Source: Tsukamurella pulmonis (lineage in GTDB: Bacteria > Actinomycetota > Actinomycetes > Mycobacteriales > Mycobacteriaceae). From it: DNA of 64,000 bases. This document shows, in pieces, positions 35,498 through 45,019 of this stretch. A program made the position numbers and the translations under genes. Below the pieces are notes generated by a model. It was given only the letters and a program-made list of their open reading frames with translations, was not told where the DNA came from and ran no database searches. The DNA is taken from positions 3,920,136-3,984,135 of the forward strand of contig NZ_FNLF01000002.1 in the NCBI RefSeq assembly GCF_900103175.1, in the 5' to 3' direction. How positions within the stretch are numbered: position 1 is the stretch's first letter; the number at the start of each line of letters is the position of its first letter.

Positions 35498-36160
35498 GTG
35501 CCACCCCGCAGCCGCCGCACCGACGCCCTCACCCGCGACCGCATCGTGGACGCCGCGATCGCCCTGCTCGACGAGAGCGGCGCCGACGCGCTGACCTTCC
35601 GCGCCCTCGCCGGCGCCCTGCGGACCGGGAGCGGGGCGATCTACCATCACGTCGCCGGCAAGGACGAGCTCCTCGCCGCCGCGACCGACACGGTCCTGCG
35701 GCCGATCCTCGCCGCGCCCGCGGGCGCCGAGGAACCGCGCGAACGCATCCGCACGCTGGCGCTCACCCTGTTCGACGCGATCGACGAGCATCCATGGCTC
35801 GCCGCGCAGGTGATGGCCGATCCGGGCAGGCCGGCGAACCTGCTGCTCAGCGAGCGGATCGGCGGAGCAGTGCTGGCGATGGGCACGCCGGAGGCGGGTC
35901 TGTTCGACGCCGCCACCGCGGTCGTCGGCTACATCCTCGGGGCGGCGGCGCAGAACGCCGCCAACGCCCGCTCGGATCTCGCCCGCAGCGGGCCCAGCCG
36001 CGAGGACCTCCTGGGCGGCGTCGCCTCCCGCATCGAGCAGCTCGACCCGGACGAGTTCCCGTACCTGCACCGCATCGCCGCCACCTTGGCCCTGCACGAC
36101 GACCGCACGCAGTTCCTCGCCGGACTGGACCTCCTGCTGACGGGCATCGAGGCCCGGTGA
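35498..36160 (+). CDS. TetR-family regulator (divergent from monooxygenase)
   Basis: 220 aa from GTG 35498. HTH: TRDRIVDAAIALLDESGADALTFRALAGALRTGSGAIYHHVAGKDELLAAATD. The C-terminal domain (IRTLALTLFDAIDEHPWLAAQV ... VVGYILGAAAQNAANA) fits TetR_C regulators of drug or xenobiotic enzymes. CAAGAT ends 6 bases before GTG, so the mRNA is probably leaderless; a longer frame to 35402 overlaps the operators and is rejected. Should repress both itself and the monooxygenase gene through the two operators. Confidence 0.88.
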   Translation: MPPRSRRTDALTRDRIVDAAIALLDESGADALTFRALAGALRTGSGAIYHHVAGKDELLAAATDTVLRPILAAPAGAEEPRERIRTLALTLFDAIDEHPWLAAQVMADPGRPANLLLSERIGGAVLAMGTPEAGLFDAATAVVGYILGAAAQNAANARSDLARSGPSREDLLGGVASRIEQLDPDEFPYLHRIAATLALHDDRTQFLAGLDLLLTGIEAR

Positions 36161-36182
36161 CGACGGCGACGGTGACCGACGG

Positions 36183-37646
36183 CTACTGCAGCGCGATGTA
36201 GCGGGTCTCGAGGTACTCCTCGATGCCCTCGCTGCCGCCCTCGCGGCCGAAACCGGAGGCCTTCACACCGCCGAACGGCCCGGCGGGATCGGAGATGACG
36301 CCGCGGTTGACGCCGACCATGCCCGACTCGATCCGGTCGGCGACGCGCAGCGCCCGGTCGAGGTCGCGCGTGAAGACGTACGCGACCAGGCCGTACTCGG
36401 TGGCGTTGGCGGCGGCGATGCCCGCCTCCTCGTCGGTGAACGAGACGATGGGCGCGACGGGGCCGAAGACCTCCTCGGTGAGGATGCGGGCGTCGTCGGG
36501 GACGTCGGCGAGGATCGTCGGCGGGAAGAAGTGGCCGGGCCCCTCGGGCGCGACGCCGCCCAGGCGCAGCACGGCGCCCTTGGCGACGGCGTCCTGCACC
36601 AGCTCGGAGACGATCTCCTGCTGATCCGCGGAGACCAGCGGCCCGATCGTGACGCCGTCCTGCGTCCCCGGGCCCAGGACGTACTTCTTCATGCCCTCGA
36701 CGAACTTGTCGGTGAACTCCTCGAGCACCGACGCGTGCACGTGGAAGCGGTTCGCGGCGGTGCAGGCCTCGCCGCCGTTGCGCAGCTTCGCCAGCAGCGC
36801 CTGCTCCACGGCGTGATCGACATCGGCGTCCTCGAAGACGACGAACGGCGCGTTGCCGCCGAGCTCCATCGACATGCGCAGGATGCCGTGCGCCGACTGC
36901 CCGATCAGCGTGCGGCCCACCTCGGTGGACCCGGTGAAGGTGACCTTGCGCAGCCGCGGGTCGGTGAACAGCGGGCCGGTCAGCGCGCCGGAGTGCGAAG
37001 TCGGCAGCACCGAGATCACACCGTCGGGGACGCCGGCCTCCTTGAGCACCTGCGCGAGCAGCAGCATCGTCAGCGGGGTCAGGCCCGCGGGCTTGATGAT
37101 CATCGTGGCGCCGGCCGCGAGCGCCGGACCGATCTTGCGGGTGCCCATCGCGAGCGGGAAGTTCCACGGCGTGATCGCCAGGCACGGCCCGACGGGGGCC
37201 TTGCTCACCAGGATCCGGCCGGTGCCGGCGGGCGCGGGCGTGTACCGGCCGGCGACGCGCACGGCCTCCTCGGAGAACCAGCGGAAGAACTCCGCGCCGT
37301 AGCGCACCTCGTTGACGGACTCCGGCAGCGCCTTGCCCATCTCCAGCGTCATCAGCAGCGCGAAGTCGTCCGTGCGGGCCACGAGCCCCTCGTAGGCGGC
37401 GCGCAGGATCTCGGCGCGCTCGCGGGCGGGCGTCGCCGCCCAGGCGGGGCCGGCCGCGACGGCCGCGTCCAGGGCGGCGGCGCCGTCCTCGGGCGCGGCG
37501 TCCGCCACCTCGATCAGGACCTCCTCGGTGGCGGGGTCGTGCACCGGAAACGTTGCGCCGGTGCTCGAATCGCGGAACTCGCCGTTGACGAAGACCCCGG
37601 TGGGGATGCTGCCCAGGAGATCGCGGATGCGCTGCTCGGTTGCCAT
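36183..37646 (-). CDS. gabD: NAD(P)-dependent succinate-semialdehyde/aldehyde dehydrogenase
   Basis: 487 aa. ALDH signature: PWNFPLAMGTRKIGPALAAGATMIIKPA, VTFTGSTEVGR, SMELGGNAPFVVFEDADVD (general-base Glu) and the nucleophile Cys in GGEACTAANRFHV, then ILTEEVFGPVAPIVSF and the end MVGVNRGVISDPAGPFGGVKASGFGREGG, which is the substrate-pocket end typical of GabD. It would oxidise succinate semialdehyde to succinate; related semialdehydes are possible. ATG 37646; TAGGGT (37654-37659) ends 7 bases ahead, fitting a leaderless mRNA. Confidence 0.88.
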   Translation of the reverse strand: MATEQRIRDLLGSIPTGVFVNGEFRDSSTGATFPVHDPATEEVLIEVADAAPEDGAAALDAAVAAGPAWAATPARERAEILRAAYEGLVARTDDFALLMTLEMGKALPESVNEVRYGAEFFRWFSEEAVRVAGRYTPAPAGTGRILVSKAPVGPCLAITPWNFPLAMGTRKIGPALAAGATMIIKPAGLTPLTMLLLAQVLKEAGVPDGVISVLPTSHSGALTGPLFTDPRLRKVTFTGSTEVGRTLIGQSAHGILRMSMELGGNAPFVVFEDADVDHAVEQALLAKLRNGGEACTAANRFHVHASVLEEFTDKFVEGMKKYVLGPGTQDGVTIGPLVSADQQEIVSELVQDAVAKGAVLRLGGVAPEGPGHFFPPTILADVPDDARILTEEVFGPVAPIVSFTDEEAGIAAANATEYGLVAYVFTRDLDRALRVADRIESGMVGVNRGVISDPAGPFGGVKASGFGREGGSEGIEEYLETRYIALQ

Positions 37647-37759
37647 ACCCGCCACCCTAACTCCGGCCCGAGCGCGCCCGCAGGGCGTTGTCCCGCACGT
37701 CACGAGCGGCGGCTCTCGCGAACCGCCCGCGCGAGCGCCGTGGACATTAGGCTGGCGCC

Positions 37760-39418
37760 ATGAGCGAGAGCGACATCACCGCGTCCACCGCCTGGCGGGA
37801 CCTCGTCGACCACCAGCGCGAGATCGCCGACACCACGTTGCGGGAGCTCTTCGCCGCCGATCCGCAGCGCGGAGCGGAGTTCGTGCTCGAGGTGGGCGAC
37901 CTGTACATCGACTACTCCAAGCACCGCGTCACCCGCGAGACGCTGCGCCTGCTGACCGCACTGGCCGATGAGGCCGGGGTCACCGCCCGCCGCGACGCGA
38001 TGTTCGCGGGCGAGCACATCAACGCCACCGAGGACCGGGCGGTGCTGCACACCGCGTTGCGCGCACCGTCGGGCCGCGCGCCGGAGGTGGACGGGCAGGA
38101 CGTCAGTGGCGACGTGCACGCGGTGCTGGCGAAGATGGGCGCCTTCAGCGAGGAGGTGCGCGAGGGCCGCTGGCGCGGCGCGACGGGCGAGGCCATCACC
38201 GACGTGGTGAACATCGGCATCGGCGGCAGCGACCTGGGGCCCGCCATGGTCTACAAGGCCCTGCGCGCGTACGTCCAGCCCGGTCTCACCTGCCACTTCG
38301 TCTCCAACGTCGACCCGGCCGACGTCACGGCGACGCTGGCGCGCCTGAACCCGGCGACCACGCTGTTCATCGTCGCCTCGAAGACCTTCGGCACCCAGGA
38401 GACGCTCACCAACGCGCACGCCGCCAAGCGCTGGTTGCTCGACGGTCTCGGCTCCGGCGAGGAGGCGGTGGCCAAGCACTTCGTGGCCGTGTCCACCAAC
38501 GCGGAGCGGGTGGCCGCCTTCGGGATCGACACCGCGAACATGTTCGGCTTCTGGGACTGGGTGGGCGGCCGCTACTCGGTGGATTCGGCGATCGGCCTGT
38601 CGGTGATGATCGCCGTCGGACCCGAGCGGTTCGCGGAGTTCCTCGGCGGCTTCCGCGCGGTGGACGAGCACTTCGCGACCGCGCCGATCGAGCAGAACGC
38701 ACCGATCCTGTTGGGGCTCATCGGCCTCTGGTACTCCGACTTCTTCGGCGCGCAGTCGCGCGCGGTGCTCCCCTACTCGCAGGACCTGGCGCGCTTCCCC
38801 GCCTACCTGCAGCAGCTCACGATGGAGTCCAACGGCAAGTCGGTGCGCATCGACGGCACGCCCGTCACCGCCGCCACGGGCGAGATCTTCTGGGGCGAGC
38901 CGGGAACCAACGGGCAGCACGCCTTCTTCCAGCTGCTGCACCAGGGCACGCGCCTGGTCCCGGCCGACTTCCTCGGCTTCGCGCAGTCCACCGACGACCT
39001 GCCCACCACGGACGGCGTCGGCACCATGCAGGACCTACTGATGAGCAACCTGTTCGCCCAGACGAAGGTGCTGGCCTTCGGCAAGACCGCCGACGAGATC
39101 GCCGCGGAGGGAACGAATCCGGCCGTGGTGCCGCACAAGGTGATGCCGGGGAACCGGCCCACCACCACGATCCTCGCGCCGAAGCTCACGCCGTCGGTCG
39201 TGGGCCAGCTGATCGCGCTCTACGAGCACCAGGTGTTCACCGAGGCGGCGGTGTGGGGGATCAACGCCTTCGATCAGTGGGGCGTCGAGCTGGGCAAGGT
39301 GCAGGCGGGCGAACTGCTGCCCGTCATCGCGGCCGAGGACGCGCCCGCCGCCGATCTCGACTCGTCGACCGCGGCGCAGGTGCGCTGGTACCGCGGACAG
39401 CGCGGCCGCTCGGCCTGA
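37760..39418 (+). CDS. pgi: Glucose-6-phosphate isomerase
   Basis: 552 aa, full length. [20 protein letters not shown], the two PGI signatures ([45 protein letters not shown]) and [19 protein letters not shown] with catalytic Glu and His, then [16 protein letters not shown] with the catalytic Lys. It interconverts glucose-6-phosphate and fructose-6-phosphate in glycolysis and gluconeogenesis. TAGGCT (37748-37753) ends 6 bases before the ATG, so probably leaderless. Same neighbourhood as Rv0946c (chorismate mutase nearby). Confidence 0.97.
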   Translation: MSESDITASTAWRDLVDHQREIADTTLRELFAADPQRGAEFVLEVGDLYIDYSKHRVTRETLRLLTALADEAGVTARRDAMFAGEHINATEDRAVLHTALRAPSGRAPEVDGQDVSGDVHAVLAKMGAFSEEVREGRWRGATGEAITDVVNIGIGGSDLGPAMVYKALRAYVQPGLTCHFVSNVDPADVTATLARLNPATTLFIVASKTFGTQETLTNAHAAKRWLLDGLGSGEEAVAKHFVAVSTNAERVAAFGIDTANMFGFWDWVGGRYSVDSAIGLSVMIAVGPERFAEFLGGFRAVDEHFATAPIEQNAPILLGLIGLWYSDFFGAQSRAVLPYSQDLARFPAYLQQLTMESNGKSVRIDGTPVTAATGEIFWGEPGTNGQHAFFQLLHQGTRLVPADFLGFAQSTDDLPTTDGVGTMQDLLMSNLFAQTKVLAFGKTADEIAAEGTNPAVVPHKVMPGNRPTTTILAPKLTPSVVGQLIALYEHQVFTEAAVWGINAFDQWGVELGKVQAGELLPVIAAEDAPAADLDSSTAAQVRWYRGQRGRSA

Positions 39419-39459
39419 ACGGCGGCTTCGGCGGCCTCCGCGTTCGCTACGCTGCCCGC

Positions 39460-40353
39460 ATGACGGACGTGCACCACCCCGCGAACGGGGTCGCGCTCGG
39501 CGTGATCGGGCTCGGCGCCATGGGCGCCCCCATGGCGCGCCACCTGGCGCGCGGGCACGGTCGCGTGCACATCACCGCCCGGCGCCCGCGCCCGGACCTC
39601 GTCGCCGACGGCGCCGTCCAGCACGCCGACGCCGCGGCGCTCGCGGCCGTCGCCGACGTGGTCCTGCTCATGCTGCCGGACCTGCCGGAGGTCGACGAGG
39701 TGCTGGCCGGCGGCCTGCTCGCAGGCGATCGGCCGCTGCTGGTGATCATCGGCTCCACATCGTCCGCTCCCGGCGTCCGCGCGCTCGCCGAGCGCCTGGA
39801 CCGCGAGAGCGGTGGCCGGGTCCGGGTCGTCGACGCGCCGGTCTCCGGCGGCGAGGACGGTGCGATCGCCGGCACCCTGTCGATCATGATGGGCGGCACC
39901 GAGGAGGACTGCGCCCTGGCCGGGCGGGTCCTGGAGCCGTGCGGCACGCCGGTGCGGCTCGGGCCGCTCGGGGCGGGGCAGGTCGCCAAGGCGTGCAACC
40001 AGCTCGTCGTCGCCGCGACGATCGCCGCGCTGGGCGAGGCGACGGTGCTGGCCGATCGGTCCGGGATCGACCTGCGGACCCTGTGGGACCTGCTCGGCGG
40101 GGGCTACGCCGCCTCGCGCTTGCTGGACACGCGCAAGGAGAAGCTGATCACGGGCGACGACGCCCCGTCGGGGATGGCGAAGTACCTGCTCAAGGACCTC
40201 CGCTCGGGAGCGGAGGTCGCCGCGGCGACCGGGACGCACGCGGCGCTGCTGCCGGCGCTCCTGGCCGAGTTCGAGGAGCTCGTGGACGCCGGGCTGGGCG
40301 AGCGGGACATGGCCGTCACCCGGCGGTTCGTGGCCGAGCGGGAACCGGGCTGA
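39460..40353 (+). CDS. NAD(P)-dependent beta-hydroxyacid dehydrogenase (3-hydroxyisobutyrate type)
   Basis: 297 aa. N-terminal Rossmann GVIGLGAMGAPMARHLARG, VLLMLPDLPEVDEVL, substrate loop DAPVSGGEDGAIAGTLSIMMGG, and catalytic Lys in GQVAKACNQLVVAAT. This family includes 3-hydroxyisobutyrate dehydrogenase and tartronate semialdehyde reductase; the exact substrate cannot be read. TACGCT (39448-39453) ends 6 bases before ATG 39460, a leaderless arrangement; longer frames upstream are discarded. Lies 41 bases after pgi. Confidence 0.85.
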   Translation: MTDVHHPANGVALGVIGLGAMGAPMARHLARGHGRVHITARRPRPDLVADGAVQHADAAALAAVADVVLLMLPDLPEVDEVLAGGLLAGDRPLLVIIGSTSSAPGVRALAERLDRESGGRVRVVDAPVSGGEDGAIAGTLSIMMGGTEEDCALAGRVLEPCGTPVRLGPLGAGQVAKACNQLVVAATIAALGEATVLADRSGIDLRTLWDLLGGGYAASRLLDTRKEKLITGDDAPSGMAKYLLKDLRSGAEVAAATGTHAALLPALLAEFEELVDAGLGERDMAVTRRFVAEREPG

Positions 40354-40361
40354 CGGACGAC

Positions 40362-40589
40362 TCAGGGCGCCGTCGGGATGTGCCAGGTGCCGTCGCTGTT
40401 GCAGCTGAGCACGAAGCCCTGGTTGCGCTCGAGCGCCAGCTTGCCGACGGGGTACCCGGCGCAGCTCTCGCCGATGCTGCCGCGGGCGTAGTCGTCGATG
40501 TCCGGGTCGGCGTGGGCGGGGGCCGCTGCGAGGATCAGGGCTGCTCCCGCTGCGGAGGCGATCGTGGCTGTCGTGATGAATGTGCGCAT
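40362..40589 (-). CDS. Small secreted protein with a Cys pair
   Basis: 75 aa. Signal peptide MRTFITTATIASAAGAALILAAAPAHA, so the mature chain is about 48 residues: DPDIDDYARGSIGESCAGYPVGKLALERNQGFVLSCNSDGTWHIPTAP with two cysteines, likely one disulfide. AAGGTGG 5-11 bases before ATG 40589. Convergent with the dehydrogenase gene with only 8 bases between the stops. No known family recognised; similar tiny exported proteins are common in mycobacteria. Confidence 0.65.
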   Translation of the reverse strand: MRTFITTATIASAAGAALILAAAPAHADPDIDDYARGSIGESCAGYPVGKLALERNQGFVLSCNSDGTWHIPTAP

Positions 40590-40718
40590 TTCGCACCACC
40601 TTTCGTCCCTTCTCACGCTAGGAACGACGGCGGCGCGGCACATCCGGGCCGGTCCCCCAGATTCGGGGCGGGGTCTCAGGGCTGAGCCCCTAGCCCGTCC
40701 GGGGGATCCGCGCGGGAG

Positions 40719-41456
40719 TCAGATCAGGCGGCGGGTGAGCTCGTCGGGGGCGTGGCGCAGCACGGCGCCCAGCGGGGTCCACGGCCACGACGGGACCGCG
40801 GCCTCCTTCGGCTCCCGGTCGATGGCCTTGACCAGTGCCTTCACCCCGTCGTCGAGGGAGGACTTCATCGACGTCTTGACGCCCTTGTTGATGTCGGTCT
40901 CGATGAAGCCCGGCTTGATGACGGTGACGGTGATGTCGCTGCCCGCGAACTCCGCCTGCAGCCCCTCCCCGAGCGCGGTGAGACCGGCCTTGCTGGCGGA
41001 GTAGGCCGCCTGCGCCTTGGGCATGCCGCGCTGTCCGGCGATGGAGCTGATGAGGACCAGATGGCCGCGGCCCTGCGCGCGGAACACCTCGAGCACCGCC
41101 TCGGCCTGCGCGAGCGCGCCGGTGAGGTTGGTCTGCACGGTCTCCAGGTTGGCGTGCGCCTTGCCCGTGCCGAGCGGCGCGCCCTTGCCGATGCCGGCGT
41201 TGATGATCGCGCGGTCGAGGCCGCCGAGCCGCTCCACCACGTCGGCGATCGCGACCGGCACGGCGGCGAAGTCCGTCACGTCGAGCCGGCCGATCTCCAC
41301 CGCGCCCGCCTTGGGGCAGGAGCTGAGCTCGGCGCGCAGGCCCTCCAGCCGGTCGAGGCGCCGGGCGAGGAGCCCTACGTCCTCGCCGCGCTCCGCATAC
41401 GTCCGAGCCATGCCTTCGCCGAGACCGGAGCTCGCTCCGGTGATGAGGATCCGCAT
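40719..41456 (-). CDS. Short-chain dehydrogenase/reductase (Rv0945-like)
   Basis: 245 aa classical SDR: ILITGASSGLGEGMARTYAERG (TGxxxGxG), NAGIGKGAPLG (NAG), catalytic Ser in VLISSIAGQRG, and YSASK (Tyr-x-x-x-Lys), then KPGFIETDI. Substrate unknown. Rv0945 is a neighbour of pgi in M. tuberculosis. Its first 82 bases lie inside the 3' end of the yczE gene, same strand; TAAGGT (41463-41468) ends 6 bases before the ATG, so it may also have its own leaderless transcript. Confidence 0.88.
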   Translation of the reverse strand: MRILITGASSGLGEGMARTYAERGEDVGLLARRLDRLEGLRAELSSCPKAGAVEIGRLDVTDFAAVPVAIADVVERLGGLDRAIINAGIGKGAPLGTGKAHANLETVQTNLTGALAQAEAVLEVFRAQGRGHLVLISSIAGQRGMPKAQAAYSASKAGLTALGEGLQAEFAGSDITVTVIKPGFIETDINKGVKTSMKSSLDDGVKALVKAIDREPKEAAVPSWPWTPLGAVLRHAPDELTRRLI

Positions 41457-42106
41457 TCCCCCACCTTATCCACGCCGTGGGCGTCCGGGCCGGTGGCGGG
41501 AGCGCCGTGCGCGTCGCCCCCGCGGGCCAGGGCCGGACCGCCGAGCCCGGTGCGCGCGAACAGCTGGATCAGCGGGCCGACGCCGACCGCGTAGAGCACG
41601 GTGCCGATGCCGAGGGTGCCGCCGAGCAGGAAGCCGACGACCACGACGAGGACCTCCATCGACGTGCGCACCACCCGCACCGAGCCGCCCGTGCGGGCCA
41701 CGAGCCCCGTCATCAGGCCGTCGCGCGGGCCGGGCCCCATGCCGGCGCCGATGTAGAGCACCGTCGCGAAGGCGTTGAGGACGATGCCGCCGAGCATCAT
41801 CGGGATCGCCACGACCAGGGCGGGGTTCTCCGGGAACAGCGGCGCCATGGTGTCGAACGCGACGCCGATGACGATCACGTTGGCGACGGTGCCGAAGCCC
41901 GGCTTCTGCCGGATCGGGATCCACGCCAGCAGCACCAGCGCGCCGACGATGATCGAGACCACGCCGACCGACAGCCCGATCTTCTCCGCGAGCCCCTGGT
42001 GCAGCACGTCCCACGGCATGTTGCCGAGGCCGGCGCGCAGGATCGCCACCATCGCCGTGCCGTAGAGCCACAGGCCCACGAACAACTTCCCGAGTCGCAT
42101 CATCAT
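41375..42106 (-). CDS. yczE: YczE-like membrane protein
   Basis: 243 aa with about five membrane spans (FVGLWLYGTAMVAILRAGLG, GVVSIIVGALVLLAWIPI, ANVIVIGVAFDTMAPLF, IPMMLGGIVLNAFATVLYIG, MEVLVVVVGFLLGGTLGIGTVLYAVGVG). MPWDVLHQGLAEKIGLS and GPRDGLMTGLVARTG are marks of the YczE/YyaS family, which is usually coupled with a MocR regulator, as here (divergent, 61 bases). Role unknown, proposed to be a transporter. Three ATG codons in a row (42100-42106) make the start unsure. The last 27 residues overlap the SDR gene. Confidence 0.78.
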   Translation of the reverse strand: MMMRLGKLFVGLWLYGTAMVAILRAGLGNMPWDVLHQGLAEKIGLSVGVVSIIVGALVLLAWIPIRQKPGFGTVANVIVIGVAFDTMAPLFPENPALVVAIPMMLGGIVLNAFATVLYIGAGMGPGPRDGLMTGLVARTGGSVRVVRTSMEVLVVVVGFLLGGTLGIGTVLYAVGVGPLIQLFARTGLGGPALARGGDAHGAPATGPDAHGVDKVGECGSSSPERAPVSAKAWLGRMRSAART

Positions 42107-42120
42107 GACACCCACTGTGT

Positions 42121-42164
42121 CGCCAAGTGGCATGACAATCCATAGCCAGTTCTGAGATACTGGC
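42121..42164. promoter_or_regulatory. Candidate YczR (MocR) operator and leaderless promoter
   Basis: Contains GCCA-AG-TGGC (42122-42131) and GCCAGT-N8-ACTGGC (42145-42164). The second palindrome overlaps the -10 GATACT (42156-42161), which ends 6 bases before the regulator ATG. MocR proteins bind repeats in such divergent gaps and often control themselves. Confidence 0.5.
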
Positions 42165-42167
42165 CCC

Positions 42168-43613
42168 ATGTTCCCGTCAACTGGCACTGTCGGCGCGGCC
42201 GCCCTGGTCCGTCAGCTCGGCTCCTGGAAGCCCGACGGTCCGCGTCCCGCGTACCTCGCCCTCGCCGAGGCGCTGCGCCTGCTGGTGCTGGACGGGCGGG
42301 TCCCCGTCGGGACCGCGCTGCCGAGCGAGCGCGCCCTCGCCGCACACCTCGAGGTCAGCCGCACGACGGTGACCACCGCCTACGCCGAGCTGCGCGACAG
42401 CGGCCACCTGCAGTCGCGGCAAGGCGCGCGCAGCGTGCTCACGCTCCCGCACGCCGTGCCCGCCGAACCCGCGGACACGGGCCCGGAGGCCGACCTGATC
42501 CGGCTGAACATCGCGGCACCGTCGGCCCCGGACCAGATCGTGCACGACGGCTACCGGCACGCCCTCGACTGCGCGCCGCCCTACCTCGCGGGCATCGGCC
42601 TGTACCCGGGCGGCGTGCGCGCACTGCGCGAGTCGATCGCCCGGCGCTACACCGAACGCGGCCTGCCGACCGCCGAGGAGCAGATCCTGGTGACCTCCGG
42701 CGCGCAGCACGCACTGCGGGTCGTGCTGGACACCCTGGTGCACCCGGGCGACCGCGTGGTGATCGAGCAGCCCACGCACCACGGGACGATCCTCGCGCTG
42801 CGCCGGCACAACGCGCGGCCGGTCGCGGTGGGGCTGCACCCCGAACTCGGCTGGGACCTCGATCAGCTCGAGGCCGTGGTCAAGCAGCAGAATCCGCGGA
42901 TCATCTTCACCATCCCCGACTTCCACAACCCCACCGGGCTGCTGCTCGACGAGGCCGGCCGGCGGCGGCTCGGCGAGATCTCGGCGCGCTACCGCGTGCC
43001 CGTCGTGGTCGACGAGACGATGGCCGAACTGGCCCTCGACGTTCCCGCGCCGCCGCCGGTGGCGGCCTTCGCGCCCCGCGGCGCCCGGATCATCACGCTC
43101 GGCTCGGCGAGCAAGACCATCTGGGCGGGCCTGCGGGTGGGCTGGATCCGGGCGGAGAGCGCGCCGGATTCAATGACCGCCGCCCGCTACGACATGGACC
43201 TCGCCGGCGCGGTCTTCGAGCAGCTCGCCGCGGGTTACGCCCTCGATCACCTGGCGGACTTCCTCCCCGGACGGCTGGACTCCCTGCGGGCGTCCCGCGC
43301 CGTGGCGCAGCGCGCCGTCGCCGAGCACCTGCCCGGGGCGGCGGTCTCCCCCGGCGTCGGCGGGCTGTGCCTGTGGGTGACGCTGCCGCGGCCGGTCGGG
43401 ACCGCGACCGCCGCGGCCGCGGCCGCGCTCGGGGTGCGCATCGCCGCCGGTTCCGCCTTCGGGGTCGACGGTGCGCTCGAGCGCAATATCCGCATCCCCT
43501 ATTCGCTGCCCGCCGACCAGCTCGAGCGCGCGATCGAACTGGTGGGCGCGGCGTACCGTCGCGCGACGGGCGGCGCGAGCGTGCCGGATCTGGCGGGGCA
43601 GCTGGTGGTGTAG
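42168..43613 (+). CDS. yczR: MocR-type (GntR HTH + aminotransferase fold) regulator, YczR-like
   Basis: 481 aa. N-terminal GntR winged helix: AYLALAEALRLLVLDGRVPVGTALPSERALAAHLEVSRTTVTTAYAELRDSGHLQSRQG. The rest is a fold-type I aminotransferase: LVTSGAQHALRVVLDTLVHPGD, IPDFHNPTGLLL, VVDETMAEL and the PLP-lysine motif SASKTIWAGLRVGWIR. It should bind PLP as a sensor. Divergent from yczE, the known pairing that gives the subgroup its name. The promoter overlaps the operator (see 42121-42164) and the mRNA is probably leaderless. Confidence 0.9.
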   Translation: MFPSTGTVGAAALVRQLGSWKPDGPRPAYLALAEALRLLVLDGRVPVGTALPSERALAAHLEVSRTTVTTAYAELRDSGHLQSRQGARSVLTLPHAVPAEPADTGPEADLIRLNIAAPSAPDQIVHDGYRHALDCAPPYLAGIGLYPGGVRALRESIARRYTERGLPTAEEQILVTSGAQHALRVVLDTLVHPGDRVVIEQPTHHGTILALRRHNARPVAVGLHPELGWDLDQLEAVVKQQNPRIIFTIPDFHNPTGLLLDEAGRRRLGEISARYRVPVVVDETMAELALDVPAPPPVAAFAPRGARIITLGSASKTIWAGLRVGWIRAESAPDSMTAARYDMDLAGAVFEQLAAGYALDHLADFLPGRLDSLRASRAVAQRAVAEHLPGAAVSPGVGGLCLWVTLPRPVGTATAAAAAALGVRIAAGSAFGVDGALERNIRIPYSLPADQLERAIELVGAAYRRATGGASVPDLAGQLVV

Positions 43614-43687
43614 CGGCTCGCCGCATCGGTATGCGTCCGGTCACACATCGTGGCGCGGCGCGGTCGGCGCGCCCTATCGTCGGATAC

Positions 43688-44992
43688 ATGACGACCGCAA
43701 CTAACTTGTCTGCGCCGCACTCGGTCATCCGCGAGCTGGCGGCCACGGAGTCGTTCTTCCTGCTGGGCGACGGCATGTACGTCGGCTACGGCGTGCGCGC
43801 CGAGGGGCCGCTGGACCTGGACGCGCTGCGGGGCGCCGCCGCGCGCCTCGTCGACGCCCACCCCGCCCTGCGCGCCCGGATCGCGGCCGACGCTCCCGCC
43901 GGCTCGGCGCCCGGCGGCGCGCTCGCGGGCGGCACCTTCGTGGCCGGAGACGAGCGGAACGTCACCCCCGTCACCGAGAGCGCCGGCCCCACCGACGGCA
44001 CCGCACCCCTCCCCGACCTCGACCTGGCGCAGGGCAGCGCCCTCGCCGGAGTCCACGTGGTGACCGATCCCGACGGCGGACGGCTGGTCCACCTCCTCGT
44101 GCACCACGCCCTCGCGGACGGCCACCACGCGCTGGCACTACTGCAGTCGCTGTGGCGCGCCTACACCGCGATCGTCACGGGGGCCGACGACCCCCTCGAT
44201 GCCCGCACCGACTTCCCGAAGCCGCTCGAGCAGTTCCTCACCGAGCGCGGCTACCCCACCGCCGCCGAGGAGCCGATCGAGGCCCCGCCGCTGCCGCCGC
44301 TCCCGGAGGGCGTTCCCGCCGCGGCGCCCGCGCCGGCGGATGCACCTGCGCTGCACCGGATCCAGCTCTCGCGCGAGGAGAGCGCCGCGCTCATCGCGTA
44401 CGGCCACCGCACGGGACGCACCGTCAATCAGCTGGTGTCGGCCGCGTTCGTCGCCGCCACGGCCGCGGCTCGCGGGCTCGGACTCACCGGCGTCGTCTAC
44501 GGCTACCCCGTGGACCTGCGTCGCCGATTGGGCGAACCCGCGGCCGATTTCACCGAGATCACCAACGCGTTGGGCATGGCGTTCTTCCAGGCCGATGCCG
44601 ACGAGGCGGGCCTCGACGAGCTCGCCGCACAGGTCGGCGACGGCCTCGCCCGCGATCTCGCGGCGGGCACCGTGCAGCGGCCGATGTCCGTCGGCGCCGC
44701 GATGGCGCCGCCCGCGGACGGCGCCGTCGCGATCCTCACCAACTGGGGGCCGGTGCCGCACCTGCCCACCCCACCGGGGCTGACGCTCACCGACTTCCAT
44801 CCGGCCCTGCACCTCGCGGGGGGCGCGCCGTCGGACACCGCGATGTGGGACGCCGTCGCCGCGACGCTGACCATCGGTATCGTCTCGTCGTTCCAGGGAC
44901 GCCTGAGCATCGACGTCTCCGGCGCGACCCTCCCCGACTCCCTCCTCCCCGAGACCCTCCGCAACCTGCGCGCGTTCACCCTCGACGAATAG
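43688..44992 (+). CDS. PapA5/condensation-type acyltransferase
   Basis: 434 aa. HxxxDG catalytic motif in LVHLLVHHALADGHHALALLQSLW (about residue 140), plus a C-terminal lobe with VNQLVSAAFVAATAAARGLG, VYGYPVDLRRRL and NWGPVPHLP, as in the phthiocerol dimycocerosyl transferase (PapA) group of the condensation superfamily. These enzymes esterify polyketide or lipid alcohols. No polyketide synthase is nearby, so acyl donor and acceptor are unknown. TATCGT (43675-43680) ends 7 bases before ATG 43688: likely leaderless. A longer frame upstream overlaps yczR and is rejected. Confidence 0.78.
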   Translation: MTTATNLSAPHSVIRELAATESFFLLGDGMYVGYGVRAEGPLDLDALRGAAARLVDAHPALRARIAADAPAGSAPGGALAGGTFVAGDERNVTPVTESAGPTDGTAPLPDLDLAQGSALAGVHVVTDPDGGRLVHLLVHHALADGHHALALLQSLWRAYTAIVTGADDPLDARTDFPKPLEQFLTERGYPTAAEEPIEAPPLPPLPEGVPAAAPAPADAPALHRIQLSREESAALIAYGHRTGRTVNQLVSAAFVAATAAARGLGLTGVVYGYPVDLRRRLGEPAADFTEITNALGMAFFQADADEAGLDELAAQVGDGLARDLAAGTVQRPMSVGAAMAPPADGAVAILTNWGPVPHLPTPPGLTLTDFHPALHLAGGAPSDTAMWDAVAATLTIGIVSSFQGRLSIDVSGATLPDSLLPETLRNLRAFTLDE

Positions 44993-45019
44993 TGACTAGC
45001 GAAGCTGTACATTCGCTTT

